Assembly: GCF_016865425.1 (NCBI RefSeq) | Contig: NZ_AP023355.1 | Coordinates: 4,400,198 to 4,464,197, forward strand | Source: Actinocatenispora thailandica | GTDB lineage: Bacteria > Actinomycetota > Actinomycetes > Mycobacteriales > Micromonosporaceae | DNA: 64,000 nt | Direction of reading: 5' to 3' | Part shown: in pieces, positions 16,452 to 24,820 of the stretch | How the letters are laid out: the number at the start of each line of letters is the position of its first letter | How positions within the stretch are numbered: position 1 is the first letter of the stretch | Made by a program: the position numbers and the translations under genes | Notes under the pieces: model-generated | Seen by the model: only the letters and a program-made list of their open reading frames with translations | Databases searched by the model: none | What the model was told of the DNA's origin: nothing

Positions 16452-17101
16452 GAGAGCCTTTCGGGTCCTTCGTTGTGGCAGAGAGTGATCTAGGTATCTC
16501 CGACGTGTGCCGTGGCTGCCGCCGTGACTGGCCAGTTTCCGTTATATGACTACCACGTTGAGGCCGCCATCCCGTCGCCGTCGTCCCACCCTCCGGGGAG
16601 CAGACCGCCGCCGGGGCCGCCACCTGCCGACGGCCTGGACGTGCCCGCCCACGCTGGCGGCCCGGCGGCGGTCTGCTCGGCTGTGCCTGGGGCGGCGGTG
16701 ACGGGATGGCGGCCGGTAACCACCCAGCAACCCAGCGGCCGGGCGGCGGTCCCGGCCATCCCGGAGCCTGAGCGCCCCCGCCGGAGGCGCAGTACCCGCA
16801 ACCGTCCGGTGAACCGCCGCCCGGCCGACCCACCCCGGCGGGCCCTGCCATCCGGCGCCGGCAGTGACCGGCGCGGCCGGCAGCCACGATTCGTTCGATG
16901 AGGCCGTCGCTCTCGGTGTGGACTTGCCGAGGGTGGCGGCCCTGTTGGTGTGCGCGCCTGCCGCGGGCCTGAAGCGTTCCGGCCGCGGGCGCCAGCAGAG
17001 CGGCCGGAACGCGGCCCGAACGGCGGCGCGCGCGGCCCGTCAGGGCCGCCTTGAGCCCGTACAGAAAGTTCTCACCGGATCTGGGGTTCGGTGCCGCTCA
17101 C
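16452..17101. other. 650-bp non-coding block with stem-loops in the element
   Basis: No convincing gene is present. The stretch contains a 150-nt imperfect palindrome (16562-16714) and a second inverted pair (about 16736-16751 with 16814-16829). It may be a former replication or transfer origin, a MITE-like insertion or a structured RNA; the sequence alone does not decide. Confidence 0.5.
16562..16714. repeat. Long imperfect inverted repeat (about 60-nt arms)
   Basis: The left arm at 16562-16622 and the right arm at 16655-16714 are reverse complements over about 60 nt with few mismatches. Perfect blocks include GGCCGCCATCCCGTC and GAGCAGACCGCCGCCGGG. The loop is about 32 nt. This is far longer than a usual terminator. 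Confidence 0.75.
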
Positions 17102-17290
17102 TCAGCGCTTCATGGCTCTGTAGCGCTTGAGCAGGGCTGTAACCTTCTCGTAACTGGCACCATGGTTGAGTTCTACGAGCAAGTCGTCTGGGCACAGCTC
17201 GTACAGGTCGCCCCACCAACGGCGTCGCTTGTTGTCCCAGATTCGGTACCCGCCCGGTACCCCTCTGGCCACGTAACGCCTCGCGCTCAT
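17102..17290 (-). CDS. Small conserved-type hypothetical protein
   Basis: This 62-aa basic protein (MSARRYVARGVPGGYRIWD, RRRWWGDLY, LLVELNHG, LLKRYRAMKR) has an aromatic-rich centre. Its look is that of short actinobacterial proteins often found on mobile DNA, although I cannot name a family. It follows the GNAT gene in the same direction with a 28-bp gap, so they are probably co-transcribed. An upstream in-frame start at 17332 would overlap the GNAT gene. Confidence 0.5.
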   Translation of the reverse strand: MSARRYVARGVPGGYRIWDNKRRRWWGDLYELCPDDLLVELNHGASYEKVTALLKRYRAMKR

Positions 17291-17318
17291 CGCGTTCCCA
17301 CTCGTCGATTGACGCCAC

Positions 17319-17852
17319 TCACGGGGCCACATAGCAGTAGGCGGGGACCTGTTGGTTGTCGCCGAACTCGTGGACGGTGGTACCGAGGCGGATGCAACCC
17401 ATGCGCTCGTAGAGCCGGATCGCGGTCTGATCCTTGGTCATCACGTCGAACACGATCCTGCGTCCGTGCTGCTGCCCGTAGCCGAACACCGCGACCGCCA
17501 GGTCCCGCCCAAGAGCGTTCCCTCGTCCCTTCAGGGCCACGAACAGTCGGGCTGCGACCGCGATGTGGTCAAGCGGTGTGCCGTCCTTCTCGACCGGCAT
17601 CCGTACCGCTGCCTCGTCTCTCGGTTCGGAGGCGGCCGCGTGGCCCACGACCTCGCCGTTGACCTCTGCAACCCATGCCTCTAGCAGACCGTCTGGAAAC
17701 AGCCACTTCTCCGCCTGGCTCACTCCCTCGACGGGGTACCCATCTACTGCGTAGACGTCTTTGAGCGCCTGTACGCAGGCTGGGATGTCGTCCGCGGTCC
17801 GAACACGGACCTTGGCGGAACCGTTGCGGTTGGGCGATTCTGGCGTCGTCAC
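17319..17852 (-). CDS. GNAT family N-acetyltransferase
   Basis: This 177-aa acetyltransferase has an N-terminal VRVRTADDIPACVQALKDVY segment, a central AWVAEVNGEVVGHAA strand, the acetyl-CoA binding region LFVALKGRGNALGRDL (Gx-GxG-like) and the C-terminal AIRLYERMGCIRLGT. It resembles small-molecule GNATs, and a second one of the same type lies at 30534-31070. It is cargo of the integrative element, possibly a resistance or detoxification function like the neighbouring kinase. The substrate is unknown. Confidence 0.82.
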   Translation of the reverse strand: MTTPESPNRNGSAKVRVRTADDIPACVQALKDVYAVDGYPVEGVSQAEKWLFPDGLLEAWVAEVNGEVVGHAAASEPRDEAAVRMPVEKDGTPLDHIAVAARLFVALKGRGNALGRDLAVAVFGYGQQHGRRIVFDVMTKDQTAIRLYERMGCIRLGTTVHEFGDNQQVPAYCYVAP

Positions 17853-17918
17853 AGTCAGTCCTCGATCGGTATGTTGTAGTCAGCGCATTGCTGTCGGCAC
17901 GCATGACGAACTCGGTGA

Positions 17919-18317
17919 CCTCGAACGGGCACGAAATCGCGGGCCGGTAAGCGCAGCCTGCTGCTTCCCTCCTGGGCGTTGGCCACGTTGAAGGAACGGG
18001 CCGAGGACGGATACGAACCGGACGACCCGCTGTTTCCGAACAACCGGGGAACCGGGTTCCGCGATCCATCGAACGTGTTGAACGCGTTCCGGGCGGCTCG
18101 CGGGACCGGGGACCTGTCGTGGGTGACCAGCCACACATTCCGCAAGACGATGGCGACGTTCCTGGACGACGCCGGATTCACGCCGCGGATGATGGCCGAT
18201 CAGCTCGGGCACGAGCGGCCGTCGATGACCCAGGACGTCTACCTCGCCCGCAACACCGTCAACCCGCGGATCGCGGCGGCCCTGGAAGACGGGTACGCGA
18301 CCCAGATCGAAAAGTGA
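17919..18317 (+). pseudogene. int: Truncated tyrosine-recombinase integrase (C-terminal catalytic part)
   Basis: The frame encodes only the C-terminal third of a phage/ICE-type integrase. It shows TKSRAGKRSLLLPSWAL, DDPLFPNNRGTGFRDPSN, the catalytic SHTFRKT (HxxR), MADQLGH, and the tyrosine in MTQDVYLARN. The in-frame stop at 17916 and loss of homology upstream show that the N-terminal and core-binding domains are gone. It lies 57 bp from the attachment repeat, reading toward tRNA-Asn, as expected for the integrase that inserted this element. Confidence 0.8.
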
Positions 18318-18374
18318 GGGTAAAGCATGGTCTTGATCTTGGGCAGTGCCGCCGTCAAGCCTCTGACCTGGAAA

Positions 18375-18411
18375 GAAGCTCCCGCGATTGGACTCGAACC
18401 AATAACCTGCC
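18375..18411. repeat. Right attachment repeat (3' end of tRNA-Asn)
   Basis: This 37-bp copy is identical to 15229-15265. It is located in the functional tRNA gene, so insertion kept the tRNA intact. Confidence 0.85.
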
Positions 18412-18451
18412 GGTTAACAGCCGGCTGCTCTGCCAATTGAGCTACGCGGGA
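18379..18451 (-). tRNA. tRNA-Asn (anticodon GTT)
   Basis: Read on the minus strand, the 73 nt fold as a canonical cloverleaf. The acceptor pairs TCCCGCG with CGCGGGA, the D-arm is GCTC...GAGC, and the anticodon stem GCCGG/CCGGC carries loop CTGTTAA (GTT, genomic 18416-18418). A 5-nt variable loop is followed by the T-arm ATTGG-TTCGAGT-CCAAT. CCA is not encoded. It serves as the attB of the adjacent element. Confidence 0.95.
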
Positions 18452-18794
18452 TCGTGTGCGCCGTGGTGTGGCGTACCGACGCGGACAAGGGTACATGAGC
18501 GGATCCGGGGGTAGTACATGGGCCGGGGGTGGTACCCGCGGGCGGTTCGCGTCTCGTCGGTCACGCACGGGAGGCAGGATGGTACGCAGGAGCGCGAAGC
18601 GCCGGATACGAGGTCATAGAGGGGTTGGCAGAAGGGCGTCGGATGGCTGTCGAGACTCCGGGCGGGGCTGCCGAGGCGGAGGTGCGAGCGCCGGGCGATG
18701 GTGCGCGCTCGCACCGACGACGCGGCAGCCTCGCCTCGGGCCCGGCGGGCGCCGACGAGCCCTTGCTGCCAGGCCTCTCAGAGAGGAGTCGACG
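18452..18794. other. Non-coding stretch upstream of the YtxH-like gene
   Basis: This 343-bp gap holds the tRNA promoter region at its left end and the promoter and Shine-Dalgarno (GAGAGGAG) of the next gene at its right end. No supported ORF is seen. Confidence 0.35.
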
Positions 18795-19121
18795 ATGCGT
18801 GCCAAGTGGGCTTTCCTGGCCGGGCTGGGCGTCGGGTACGTGCTCGGCAGCCGAGCCGGCCGAGCGCGGTACGAGCAGATCACCGCGGCGGCCCGGCGGG
18901 TGAAGGAGAACCCGACGGTGCAGGAGGCGGCCGGGCTGGTGCAGGCGCAGGCCGGGCGGCTCGCCTCGACCGGCAAGGACGTCATCTCCGAACGGCTGGC
19001 GGACAGCCGGATCGGGCACACCCGGGTGGCGGAGCGGCTGTTCGGCACGGTGCCGTACACGCCGGAGCACGGGCCGGCCGAGCACCACCGGCAGCGCCGC
19101 AACGGCGTCAGCCACGGCTGA
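18795..19121 (+). CDS. YtxH-like small envelope protein
   Basis: This 108-aa protein begins with a short hydrophobic segment containing the glycine pattern GLGVGYVLGSRAGRARYEQI. That pattern is typical of YtxH-type and related actinobacterial proteins. A charged helical part (AARRVKENPTVQEAAGLVQAQAG in segments) and a His-rich tail follow. It is likely anchored in the membrane by its N-terminus. The role is unknown. ATG 18795 has GAGAGGAG upstream. Confidence 0.65.
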   Translation: MRAKWAFLAGLGVGYVLGSRAGRARYEQITAAARRVKENPTVQEAAGLVQAQAGRLASTGKDVISERLADSRIGHTRVAERLFGTVPYTPEHGPAEHHRQRRNGVSHG

Positions 19122-19282
19122 GCCGGCACGCCGCCAGCCACGGCCGGCACGGCGCCAGCCACGGCCGAGCCGGCACGGCACGGCACGGCACGGCTGACGC
19201 CGGGGATGTGGCGACGGCACCGCAACTGCGTCGGACGCCTCCGGGCCGTACGCCACACGTGCGGCCCGGAGGTGTCGCCGGT

Positions 19283-20227
19283 TCAGCGGCCGGCGGTGCG
19301 GTCCGGGCGGGCCTGGAAGTAGTGCCCCTCGTCGAGGTCGGCGAGCAGGTCGGGCCGGGTGGGCTTCCAGTCCAGCAGGTCGCGGGTCAGCTCGGCGGTG
19401 GCCGGGGCGTCCAGGCCGACCATGCCGGCGAGCCAACCGAAGTGGTCGGCGGCGTCCGCGGCGGGGATCTCGGCCACGGCGAGGTTCAGGTGCCGGCCGA
19501 TGACCTCGGCGATCTCGCGGATCGGTACGCCCTCGTCGCCGACCGCGTGCAGTACCGAGCCGGCCGGCGCGTGGTCGACGGCGAGCCGGAACAGGTGCGC
19601 GGCGTCCAGCCGGTGCACGGCGGGCCAGCGGTTCGCCCCGGTGCCGAGGTAGCCCGAGACGCCCTTGTCGCGGGCGGTGCCGACCAGGTTCGCCACGAAC
19701 CCCCGGTCCCCGTCGCCGTGCACGGTCGGGGGCAGCCGCAGGACCGAGGACCGGACGCCGCGGTCGGCGAACGAGAGCGCCAGCTGGGCGGTGGCCAGCC
19801 GGGAGCCCGGCCCGTCGGCGTCGGCCGCCGGGTCGGCGGCGACGCCGTCCCGTTCGGTGGCGACCCGGCCGGGCGCCAGGCCGGCCAGTCCGGAGGCGAG
19901 GACGAACGGCCGGTCGGTACCGGCGAGGGCGTCCCCGAAGATCTCGACGGCGCGCCGGTCGGCCGCGGTCGCGCCGGCGAAGTCGCCGGCGAACGCGATG
20001 TCGTGCTTGTACGCCAGGTGCACCACACCGTCCGATTCGGCCGCCGCGGCGCGCAGCACGTCGAGGTCGTCGAGGGTGCCCCGCCGTACCTCTGCGCCGG
20101 CGGCGACGAGGGCCGCGGCGGAGGCGTCCGAACGGGCCAGCCCGACGACCTGATGCCCGGCGTCCAGGAGTTCGGGGACGACAGCGGAACCGATCCAACC
20201 GGAAGCCCCGGTGACGAATACGCGCAT
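19283..20227 (-). CDS. NAD(P)-dependent epimerase/dehydratase family protein
   Basis: This extended-type SDR of 314 aa has the nucleotide-binding VFVTGASGWIGSAVV at the N-terminus, VVHLAYKHD, SGLAGLAPG and the C-terminal VGDEGVPIREIAEVIGRHL. The usual YxxxK is not obvious, as in NmrA-like atypical members, so catalysis is uncertain. ATG 20227 has GGAGGT seven bases upstream. It is divergent from a TetR gene with a perfect operator in between, so it is the likely target of that repressor. Confidence 0.8.
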   Translation of the reverse strand: MRVFVTGASGWIGSAVVPELLDAGHQVVGLARSDASAAALVAAGAEVRRGTLDDLDVLRAAAAESDGVVHLAYKHDIAFAGDFAGATAADRRAVEIFGDALAGTDRPFVLASGLAGLAPGRVATERDGVAADPAADADGPGSRLATAQLALSFADRGVRSSVLRLPPTVHGDGDRGFVANLVGTARDKGVSGYLGTGANRWPAVHRLDAAHLFRLAVDHAPAGSVLHAVGDEGVPIREIAEVIGRHLNLAVAEIPAADAADHFGWLAGMVGLDAPATAELTRDLLDWKPTRPDLLADLDEGHYFQARPDRTAGR

Positions 20228-20285
20228 GAGAAGTACCTCCATGTCGGAGGCCGGTGAGCGACGAGCCCGCCAGCCATGTCAGTCA

Positions 20286-20313
20286 CTGTCATCAGGTTAG
20301 CAGCTGATGACAG
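20286..20313. promoter_or_regulatory. TetR operator between epimerase and TetR genes
   Basis: A perfect 10-bp inverted repeat CTGTCATCAG / CTGATGACAG separated by 8 bp lies in the 112-bp divergent gap. It is well placed to control both genes. Confidence 0.75.
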
Positions 20314-20339
20314 CCGCTGCCATCACTATGATCGGAACC

Positions 20340-20933
20340 ATGAGTCGTTGGGAGCCGAACGCCCGTGGCCGGCTGGAGCAGGCGGCGCTCGCGCTCTACG
20401 GCGAGCGCGGGTACGAAAAGGTCACCGTGGCCGAGATCGCCGCGCGTGCCGGGCTGACCGAGCGGACCTTCTTCCGGCACTACGCCGACAAGCGCGAGGT
20501 GCTGTTCGATGGATCGAACCGCCTGCAGCAGACGCTGCTCGATGCGGTCGCCGGGGCACCGCCCGGCCAGCCCCCGATCGAACTGGTGGGTACCGCCATC
20601 GCCGCACTCGGTGCGCTGTTCGACGCGGGTGAGCGACGCGAGCTGGCCCGGCAGCGGCAGGCGGTCATCGACCGGAACCCGGAGCTGCAGGAACGCGAGC
20701 TGGTCAAGCTCGCCCGGCTCGGTGCCGCCCTCACCGATGCGCTGCACGAGCACGGCATCCCGGTGCCGGCGGCGAGCCTCGCCGCCCAGATCGGCATGGC
20801 GGTGTTCCGGGTGACGTTCGTGCGCTGGCTCGACGGTGCTGCTCGGCGCAGCTTCGCCGAACTGGCCGGCGCCGCGTTCGACGAACTCCGGGAGATGACG
20901 AGCCGCAGCACGCCACCCACCGCCCGGACGTGA
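20340..20933 (+). CDS. TetR family transcriptional regulator
   Basis: This 197-aa repressor has the N-terminal TetR DNA-binding domain (LEQAALALYGERGYEKVTV, EIAARAGLTERTFFRHYADK) at residues 12-55 and a helical C-terminal domain. The start at ATG 20340 (MSRWEPNARGR) places the operator upstream; an in-frame ATG at 20307 lies inside the operator and is less likely. It probably represses itself and the divergent epimerase gene. The ligand is unknown. Confidence 0.85.
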   Translation: MSRWEPNARGRLEQAALALYGERGYEKVTVAEIAARAGLTERTFFRHYADKREVLFDGSNRLQQTLLDAVAGAPPGQPPIELVGTAIAALGALFDAGERRELARQRQAVIDRNPELQERELVKLARLGAALTDALHEHGIPVPAASLAAQIGMAVFRVTFVRWLDGAARRSFAELAGAAFDELREMTSRSTPPTART

Positions 20934-20942
20934 CCTCCCGCG

Positions 20943-21731
20943 TCAGGGCTGCAGGAGGCGGCCCAGCCGACGAGCGGCGACCCAGAGCCCGACGACGCAG
21001 CAGCCGACCAGGTATCCGGCGTGGCCGAGCATGGCCAGGTCGAGCCGGCCGAGCGACAGGCCGCGGGTGATCGCGACCCCGTGGTACAGCGGGGTCAGCT
21101 CGACCAGCGGCCGGGCCCACGCCGGGTACGCATCGAGCGGCGTGAAGGTGCCGGCGAACATGAACATCACCATCATGATGATCATCACGTAGTCGAAGTC
21201 CTGCCAGCTGCGCAGGAACGTGGTCAGCGCCATCCCCAACGCGGCGAAGGCGAACCCGATCAGGATCGCCGCCGGCCAGGCGAGGATCGCCCACCCGGAC
21301 GGGGTGAGCCCGAGCAACGCCATCAGCCCGAGGAACACCCCGGAGTAGAGCCCGGAGCGGGCCAGGCACCAGCCGATCTCGCCGAGCGCCAGCTCCAGCG
21401 GCGTGACCGGGGTGGCGAGCACCGCGTCGTACAGCCGCATGTACTTGAGCTTGCCGAACACGTTGAACGTGGTCTCGGTCAGCGCCGCGTTCATCGCCTG
21501 CACGGCGAGCATCGCCGGGGCGAGGAAGACGGGATAGGCGACCGTACCGCCGGCGAACGGCACCCGGCCGACCAGCGCACCGAGCCCGATCCCCAGCGAC
21601 AGCAGGTAGAGCAGCGGTTCGAAGAAGCCGGACGCGAGCACCACCCAGCCGCGCCGGTGCACCAAGACGTTGCGCTCGACGACGGCGCCGGCCCGACGCG
21701 GCGAGACCCGCAGCAGCAGCGTGGTCAGCAT
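20943..21731 (-). CDS. ABC-2 type exporter permease (NodJ/DrrB-like)
   Basis: This integral membrane protein of 262 aa has about six hydrophobic segments. It shows ABC-2 features such as GFFEPLLYLLSLGIGLG, KYMRLYDAVLATPVTPLELALGE (the gating region) and PLYHGVAITRGLSLG. It is the third gene of an ATPase-permease-permease operon and overlaps the upstream permease by one base (TGATG). NodIJ- and DrrAB-like systems export oligosaccharides or hydrophobic drugs; the cargo is unknown. Confidence 0.85.
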   Translation of the reverse strand: MLTTLLLRVSPRRAGAVVERNVLVHRRGWVVLASGFFEPLLYLLSLGIGLGALVGRVPFAGGTVAYPVFLAPAMLAVQAMNAALTETTFNVFGKLKYMRLYDAVLATPVTPLELALGEIGWCLARSGLYSGVFLGLMALLGLTPSGWAILAWPAAILIGFAFAALGMALTTFLRSWQDFDYVMIIMMVMFMFAGTFTPLDAYPAWARPLVELTPLYHGVAITRGLSLGRLDLAMLGHAGYLVGCCVVGLWVAARRLGRLLQP

Positions 21732-22516
21732 CAGACCACCAGCCTGCGGCGGAACGCGCGGTGCGCGAGCACCAGGCCGACCGCCGACCAGACCGCGAGG
21801 TAGCCGAGATGCCCGAGCACCGGCCACGGCCGTGCGGTGCCGAGGGTCAGCGACCGGCACACCTCGACACCGTGCCACAGCGGCGAGAGCCAGGCGAGGA
21901 TCCGGACCCCGGCGGGCAGCTGGGCGACCGGGAAGAACACGCCGGAGAACAGCTGCACCGGAATCACGACGAACCGGGTGAGCACCGCGAAGCTGGAGTC
22001 GGTGTGCTGCGTCGCGGTGAACGCGAACGTCGGCGCCGCGCAGGCCAGCGCGAGCAGCATCGCGGTCGGCAGCACGCCCACCGCCCAACCCGAGTGCACC
22101 GTCCCGAAGGCGGTCATCACCAGCAGGAACACCGTCACCGCGACCAGCGCGCGGAACACCACGAAGGCCAGCTGGCCGAGCACGATGTCGACGATGCGCA
22201 GCGGCGTGTTCAGCATCCCCTCGTAGGTGCGGTCCCAGGCGAACTGGGAGTAGACCCGGTACATCGACTCGTCGATGGCGATGCTGAGACCGGTCGCGGC
22301 GAGCACACCGGGCGCGAGGAAACTCAGGTAGTCGACGCCGAGGTGGTGGCCCCGGTCGACGTAGCCGCCCACCCCGAGGCCGATGCCGGCCAGGTAGATC
22401 AGCGGCAGCAGGAAGCTGGAGAACGCGGTGCCCCACCAGGTCCGGCGGTAGCCGATCAGGTGGTAGGCGAACACGTGCAGGGCACCGCGGCCCGGCGCGA
22501 CGATGGCGGTCGTCAT
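21731..22516 (-). CDS. ABC-2 type exporter permease
   Basis: This 261-aa paralogue of the next gene has six predicted membrane spans, IGYRRTWWGTAFSSFLLPLIYL, SQFAWDRTYEGMLNTPLRIVDI and the C-terminal PLWHGVEVCRSLTLG, matching the downstream permease segment by segment. Two distinct permeases with one ATPase suggest a heterodimeric membrane part. It is coupled on both sides by one-base TGATG overlaps. Confidence 0.87.
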   Translation of the reverse strand: MTTAIVAPGRGALHVFAYHLIGYRRTWWGTAFSSFLLPLIYLAGIGLGVGGYVDRGHHLGVDYLSFLAPGVLAATGLSIAIDESMYRVYSQFAWDRTYEGMLNTPLRIVDIVLGQLAFVVFRALVAVTVFLLVMTAFGTVHSGWAVGVLPTAMLLALACAAPTFAFTATQHTDSSFAVLTRFVVIPVQLFSGVFFPVAQLPAGVRILAWLSPLWHGVEVCRSLTLGTARPWPVLGHLGYLAVWSAVGLVLAHRAFRRRLVV

Positions 22517-23463
22517 CAGTCCACCAGGGTCCGGCCGGTCAGGTGCAGGAAGACGTCCTCCAGGGTGCTGCGGCGGACCAGCACGGAGGTCGGCTCGATG
22601 CTGCGGGCGGCCACCGCGGCGGTCGTCGCGTCGCCGTCGTCGGTGTAGAGCAGCAGCCGGTCGGGCAGCGCCTCGATCCGGTCGGCGAGCCCGTCGAGCG
22701 CCTTGACCAGCTCGGCGCCGGCCGGCCCGGCCAGGTCGTCCAGGCCGAACCGCAGCTCCACCACCTCGCGGCTGGAGTAGCGCGCGATCAGCTGGGACGG
22801 GGAGCCCTCGGCGACGATGCGGCCGGCGTCCATCACCACCAGCCGATCGCACAGCTGCTCGGCCTCGTCCATGTAGTGCGTGGTCAGCACCAGGGTGACG
22901 CCGCGCTGCTTCAACCGGTAGAGCCGCTCCCAGACCAGGTGGCGGGCCTGCGGGTCGAGGCCGGTGGTCGGCTCGTCCAGCAGCACCAGGTCGGGCTCGT
23001 TGACCAGGGCGCGGGCGATCGTGAGCCGGCGCTTCATGCCACCGGACAGCGGCTCGACCTTGCTGTCGGCCCGGTCGGCCAGCTGCACGAACTCCAGCAG
23101 CTCGGCCGCCCGGTCGCGGGCCACCTGGCGCGAGATGCCGAAGTAGCGCGCGTACACCGTGAGGTTCTCGGCCAGCGACAGCTCGACGTCGAGCGAGTCC
23201 TGCTGCGGGACGACGCCGAGCCGGGACCGGATCGCGGGGCCGTGCGTGGCCGCGTCCAGCCCGAGGATGCGCAGGCTGCCGGCGGACGGCGGCGACACGC
23301 ACCCGATCATGCGCATGGTGGAGCTCTTGCCCGCTCCGTTCGGGCCGAGGAAACCGAACGCCTCGCCGCGCCGCACGCCCACGTCGATGCCGGCCACCGC
23401 GGTGAACGAGCCGAACCGCTTCACCAGACCGGTTGCCGAGATCATCAGGTCAGGGGTGGACAT
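22516..23463 (-). CDS. ABC transporter ATP-binding protein (NodI/DrrA-like)
   Basis: This 315-aa ATPase of the exporter has Walker A GPNGAGKSS, the Q-loop region VVPQQDSLD, signature LSGGMKRRL, Walker B LVLLDEP and the H-loop TTHYMDEAEQL. A C-terminal 90-residue extension (TSVLVRRSTLEDVFLHLTG) is typical of DrrA/NodI/CcmA-like exporters. It is the first gene of the three-gene operon. A 13-bp tandem array lies in the 296-bp divergent gap upstream. Confidence 0.9.
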   Translation of the reverse strand: MSTPDLMISATGLVKRFGSFTAVAGIDVGVRRGEAFGFLGPNGAGKSSTMRMIGCVSPPSAGSLRILGLDAATHGPAIRSRLGVVPQQDSLDVELSLAENLTVYARYFGISRQVARDRAAELLEFVQLADRADSKVEPLSGGMKRRLTIARALVNEPDLVLLDEPTTGLDPQARHLVWERLYRLKQRGVTLVLTTHYMDEAEQLCDRLVVMDAGRIVAEGSPSQLIARYSSREVVELRFGLDDLAGPAGAELVKALDGLADRIEALPDRLLLYTDDGDATTAAVAARSIEPTSVLVRRSTLEDVFLHLTGRTLVD

Positions 23464-23547
23464 GCCCGGACCCTATCGCCCACCCCCGACACAATCCGAC
23501 ACCTTTCGCCGCCGCCGGCCGCCGACCGGTACCGGTCGGCCCCGTGC

Positions 23548-23651
<104 letters not shown>

Positions 23652-23759
23652 CGTGGGGCCGGCGCCCGGCCGGCCGCAGCGACCGCGGGGACCGCGAGCC
23701 GCGCCGACCGGCTGGCGCGAACCGCCACGCGGGGCGGGGCGGTTGGGTAGCTTGGCCGC

Positions 23760-24757
23760 ATGGCCGGTCAGGCACGCGACCCGCAGTCGATCCTGCGTGA
23801 GGCGGCGGCGATCGCCTCGCTCGCCCCGTCCATCCACAACACGCAGCCGTGGCAGTGGCTGGTGCACGAGCGCGACACCGAGCTGTACGCCGACCGCACC
23901 CGGCAGCTGACCGCCACCGACCCGGACGGGCGGTCGCTGACGCTGTCCTGCGGCGTCGCGTTGCAGCACGCCCAGGTCGCGCTGCGCGCCGCCGGGTACC
24001 TACCGGACGTGCTGCGGCTGCCCGACCCGGACGACGAGGACCTGCTGGCCCGCATCACGCTGGGCGGTGCGACGGGGGCGAGCGCCGAGGACACCCGGGA
24101 CTACCAGTCGATGCTGATCCGGCACATGGACCGGCGGCCGTTCGCCGACCGCGCGCCGAGCGACGAGGCGTTGCAGGAGCTGGCCGCGGCGGCCGACGCC
24201 GGCGGCGCGCATCTGCACCTGGTGCGGCCCGATCAGGTGACCACGGTCACGATGGCGGTCAGCCAGGCCGCCGAGGTCGAGCAGTCGGAGCCGGCATACC
24301 GGCGCGAACTGCACGACTGGACGCACCGCGGGGTCGACAGCGGCGAGGGGCTGCCCGCCGGCGTGCTGCCGGAACCGGCCGCGCGGCGCGTACCGATCCG
24401 CGAGTTCGACCCGGACCGGGACACCGGCCTGCCCGACGAACCGGAGCTCGCCGACCGGTACGCGAGGTATGCGGTGCTGTTCGGCGACCGGGACGATCCG
24501 GCGCACTGGCTGCGCGGCGGCGAGGCGCTCGGCGCGGTACTGCTGAGCGTCGTACGCCTCGACCTCGCCGTGTCGCCCTACTCCGACCCGATCGAGGTAC
24601 TGGCCACCCGCCAGCTGATCGCCCGCGAGGTGCTGTCCGGGCTGGGCGCGCCCTATCTGGTGTTGCGGCTGGGGTCGCCAGCCCGGAGCAGCCGCCGCGG
24701 GCCCGGACCGCCCGGCGCCCGGTCACCGAGACCGTCGTCCCGGTCCCCCGGGACTGA
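23760..24757 (+). CDS. Acg-family FMN-binding oxidoreductase (nitroreductase-like), apparent frameshift near 24672
   Basis: This protein resembles the Acg/Rv2032-type degenerate nitroreductases. It shows EAAAIASLAPSIHNTQPWQW near the N-terminus, RTRQLTATDPDGRSL, SCGVALQHAQVALRAAGY, RRPFADRAPS and ALGAVLLSVVRLDLAVSPYSDPIEV. The expected C-terminus (PPRARTARRPVTETV) is in a different frame. Adding one G to the G4 run at 24671-24674 joins the two and gives 332 aa ending at 24757. As sequenced, the frame continues instead to 24785 with an atypical tail. The function in this family is unclear; members are often stress- or dormancy-induced. Confidence 0.75.
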
Positions 24758-24820
24758 GCCGCTCAGTCCCGGCCCCCGGGACTGAGCGGGCGGAGTCCGG
24801 GCGGGTCGTCGGCGCGCCGG

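Larger units (their letters stand above)
15229..18411. mobile_element. Degenerate integrative element in the 3' end of tRNA-Asn
   Basis: The 3.2-kb segment is bounded by two identical 37-bp direct repeats (15229-15265 and 18375-18411). The right copy is the 3' part of the intact tRNA-Asn gene and the left copy is an orphan tRNA fragment. This is the signature of a tyrosine-recombinase element using a tRNA attB. Inside are an APH-family kinase, a GNAT protein, a small ORF, a large hairpin and a truncated integrase next to the tRNA. Codon choice in the kinase and GNAT genes is visibly less G+C-extreme than in neighbours. No replication or transfer genes remain, so it is probably immobile. Confidence 0.8.

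Noticed and set aside
17855-18212. Minus-strand ORFs opposite the integrase remnant
   Set aside because: The plus strand carries recognisable recombinase motifs; the opposite frames show no domain.
19125-19200. GGCACGGC-type short repeats as a regulatory array
   Set aside because: They are short, irregular and consistent with random GC-rich intergenic DNA.
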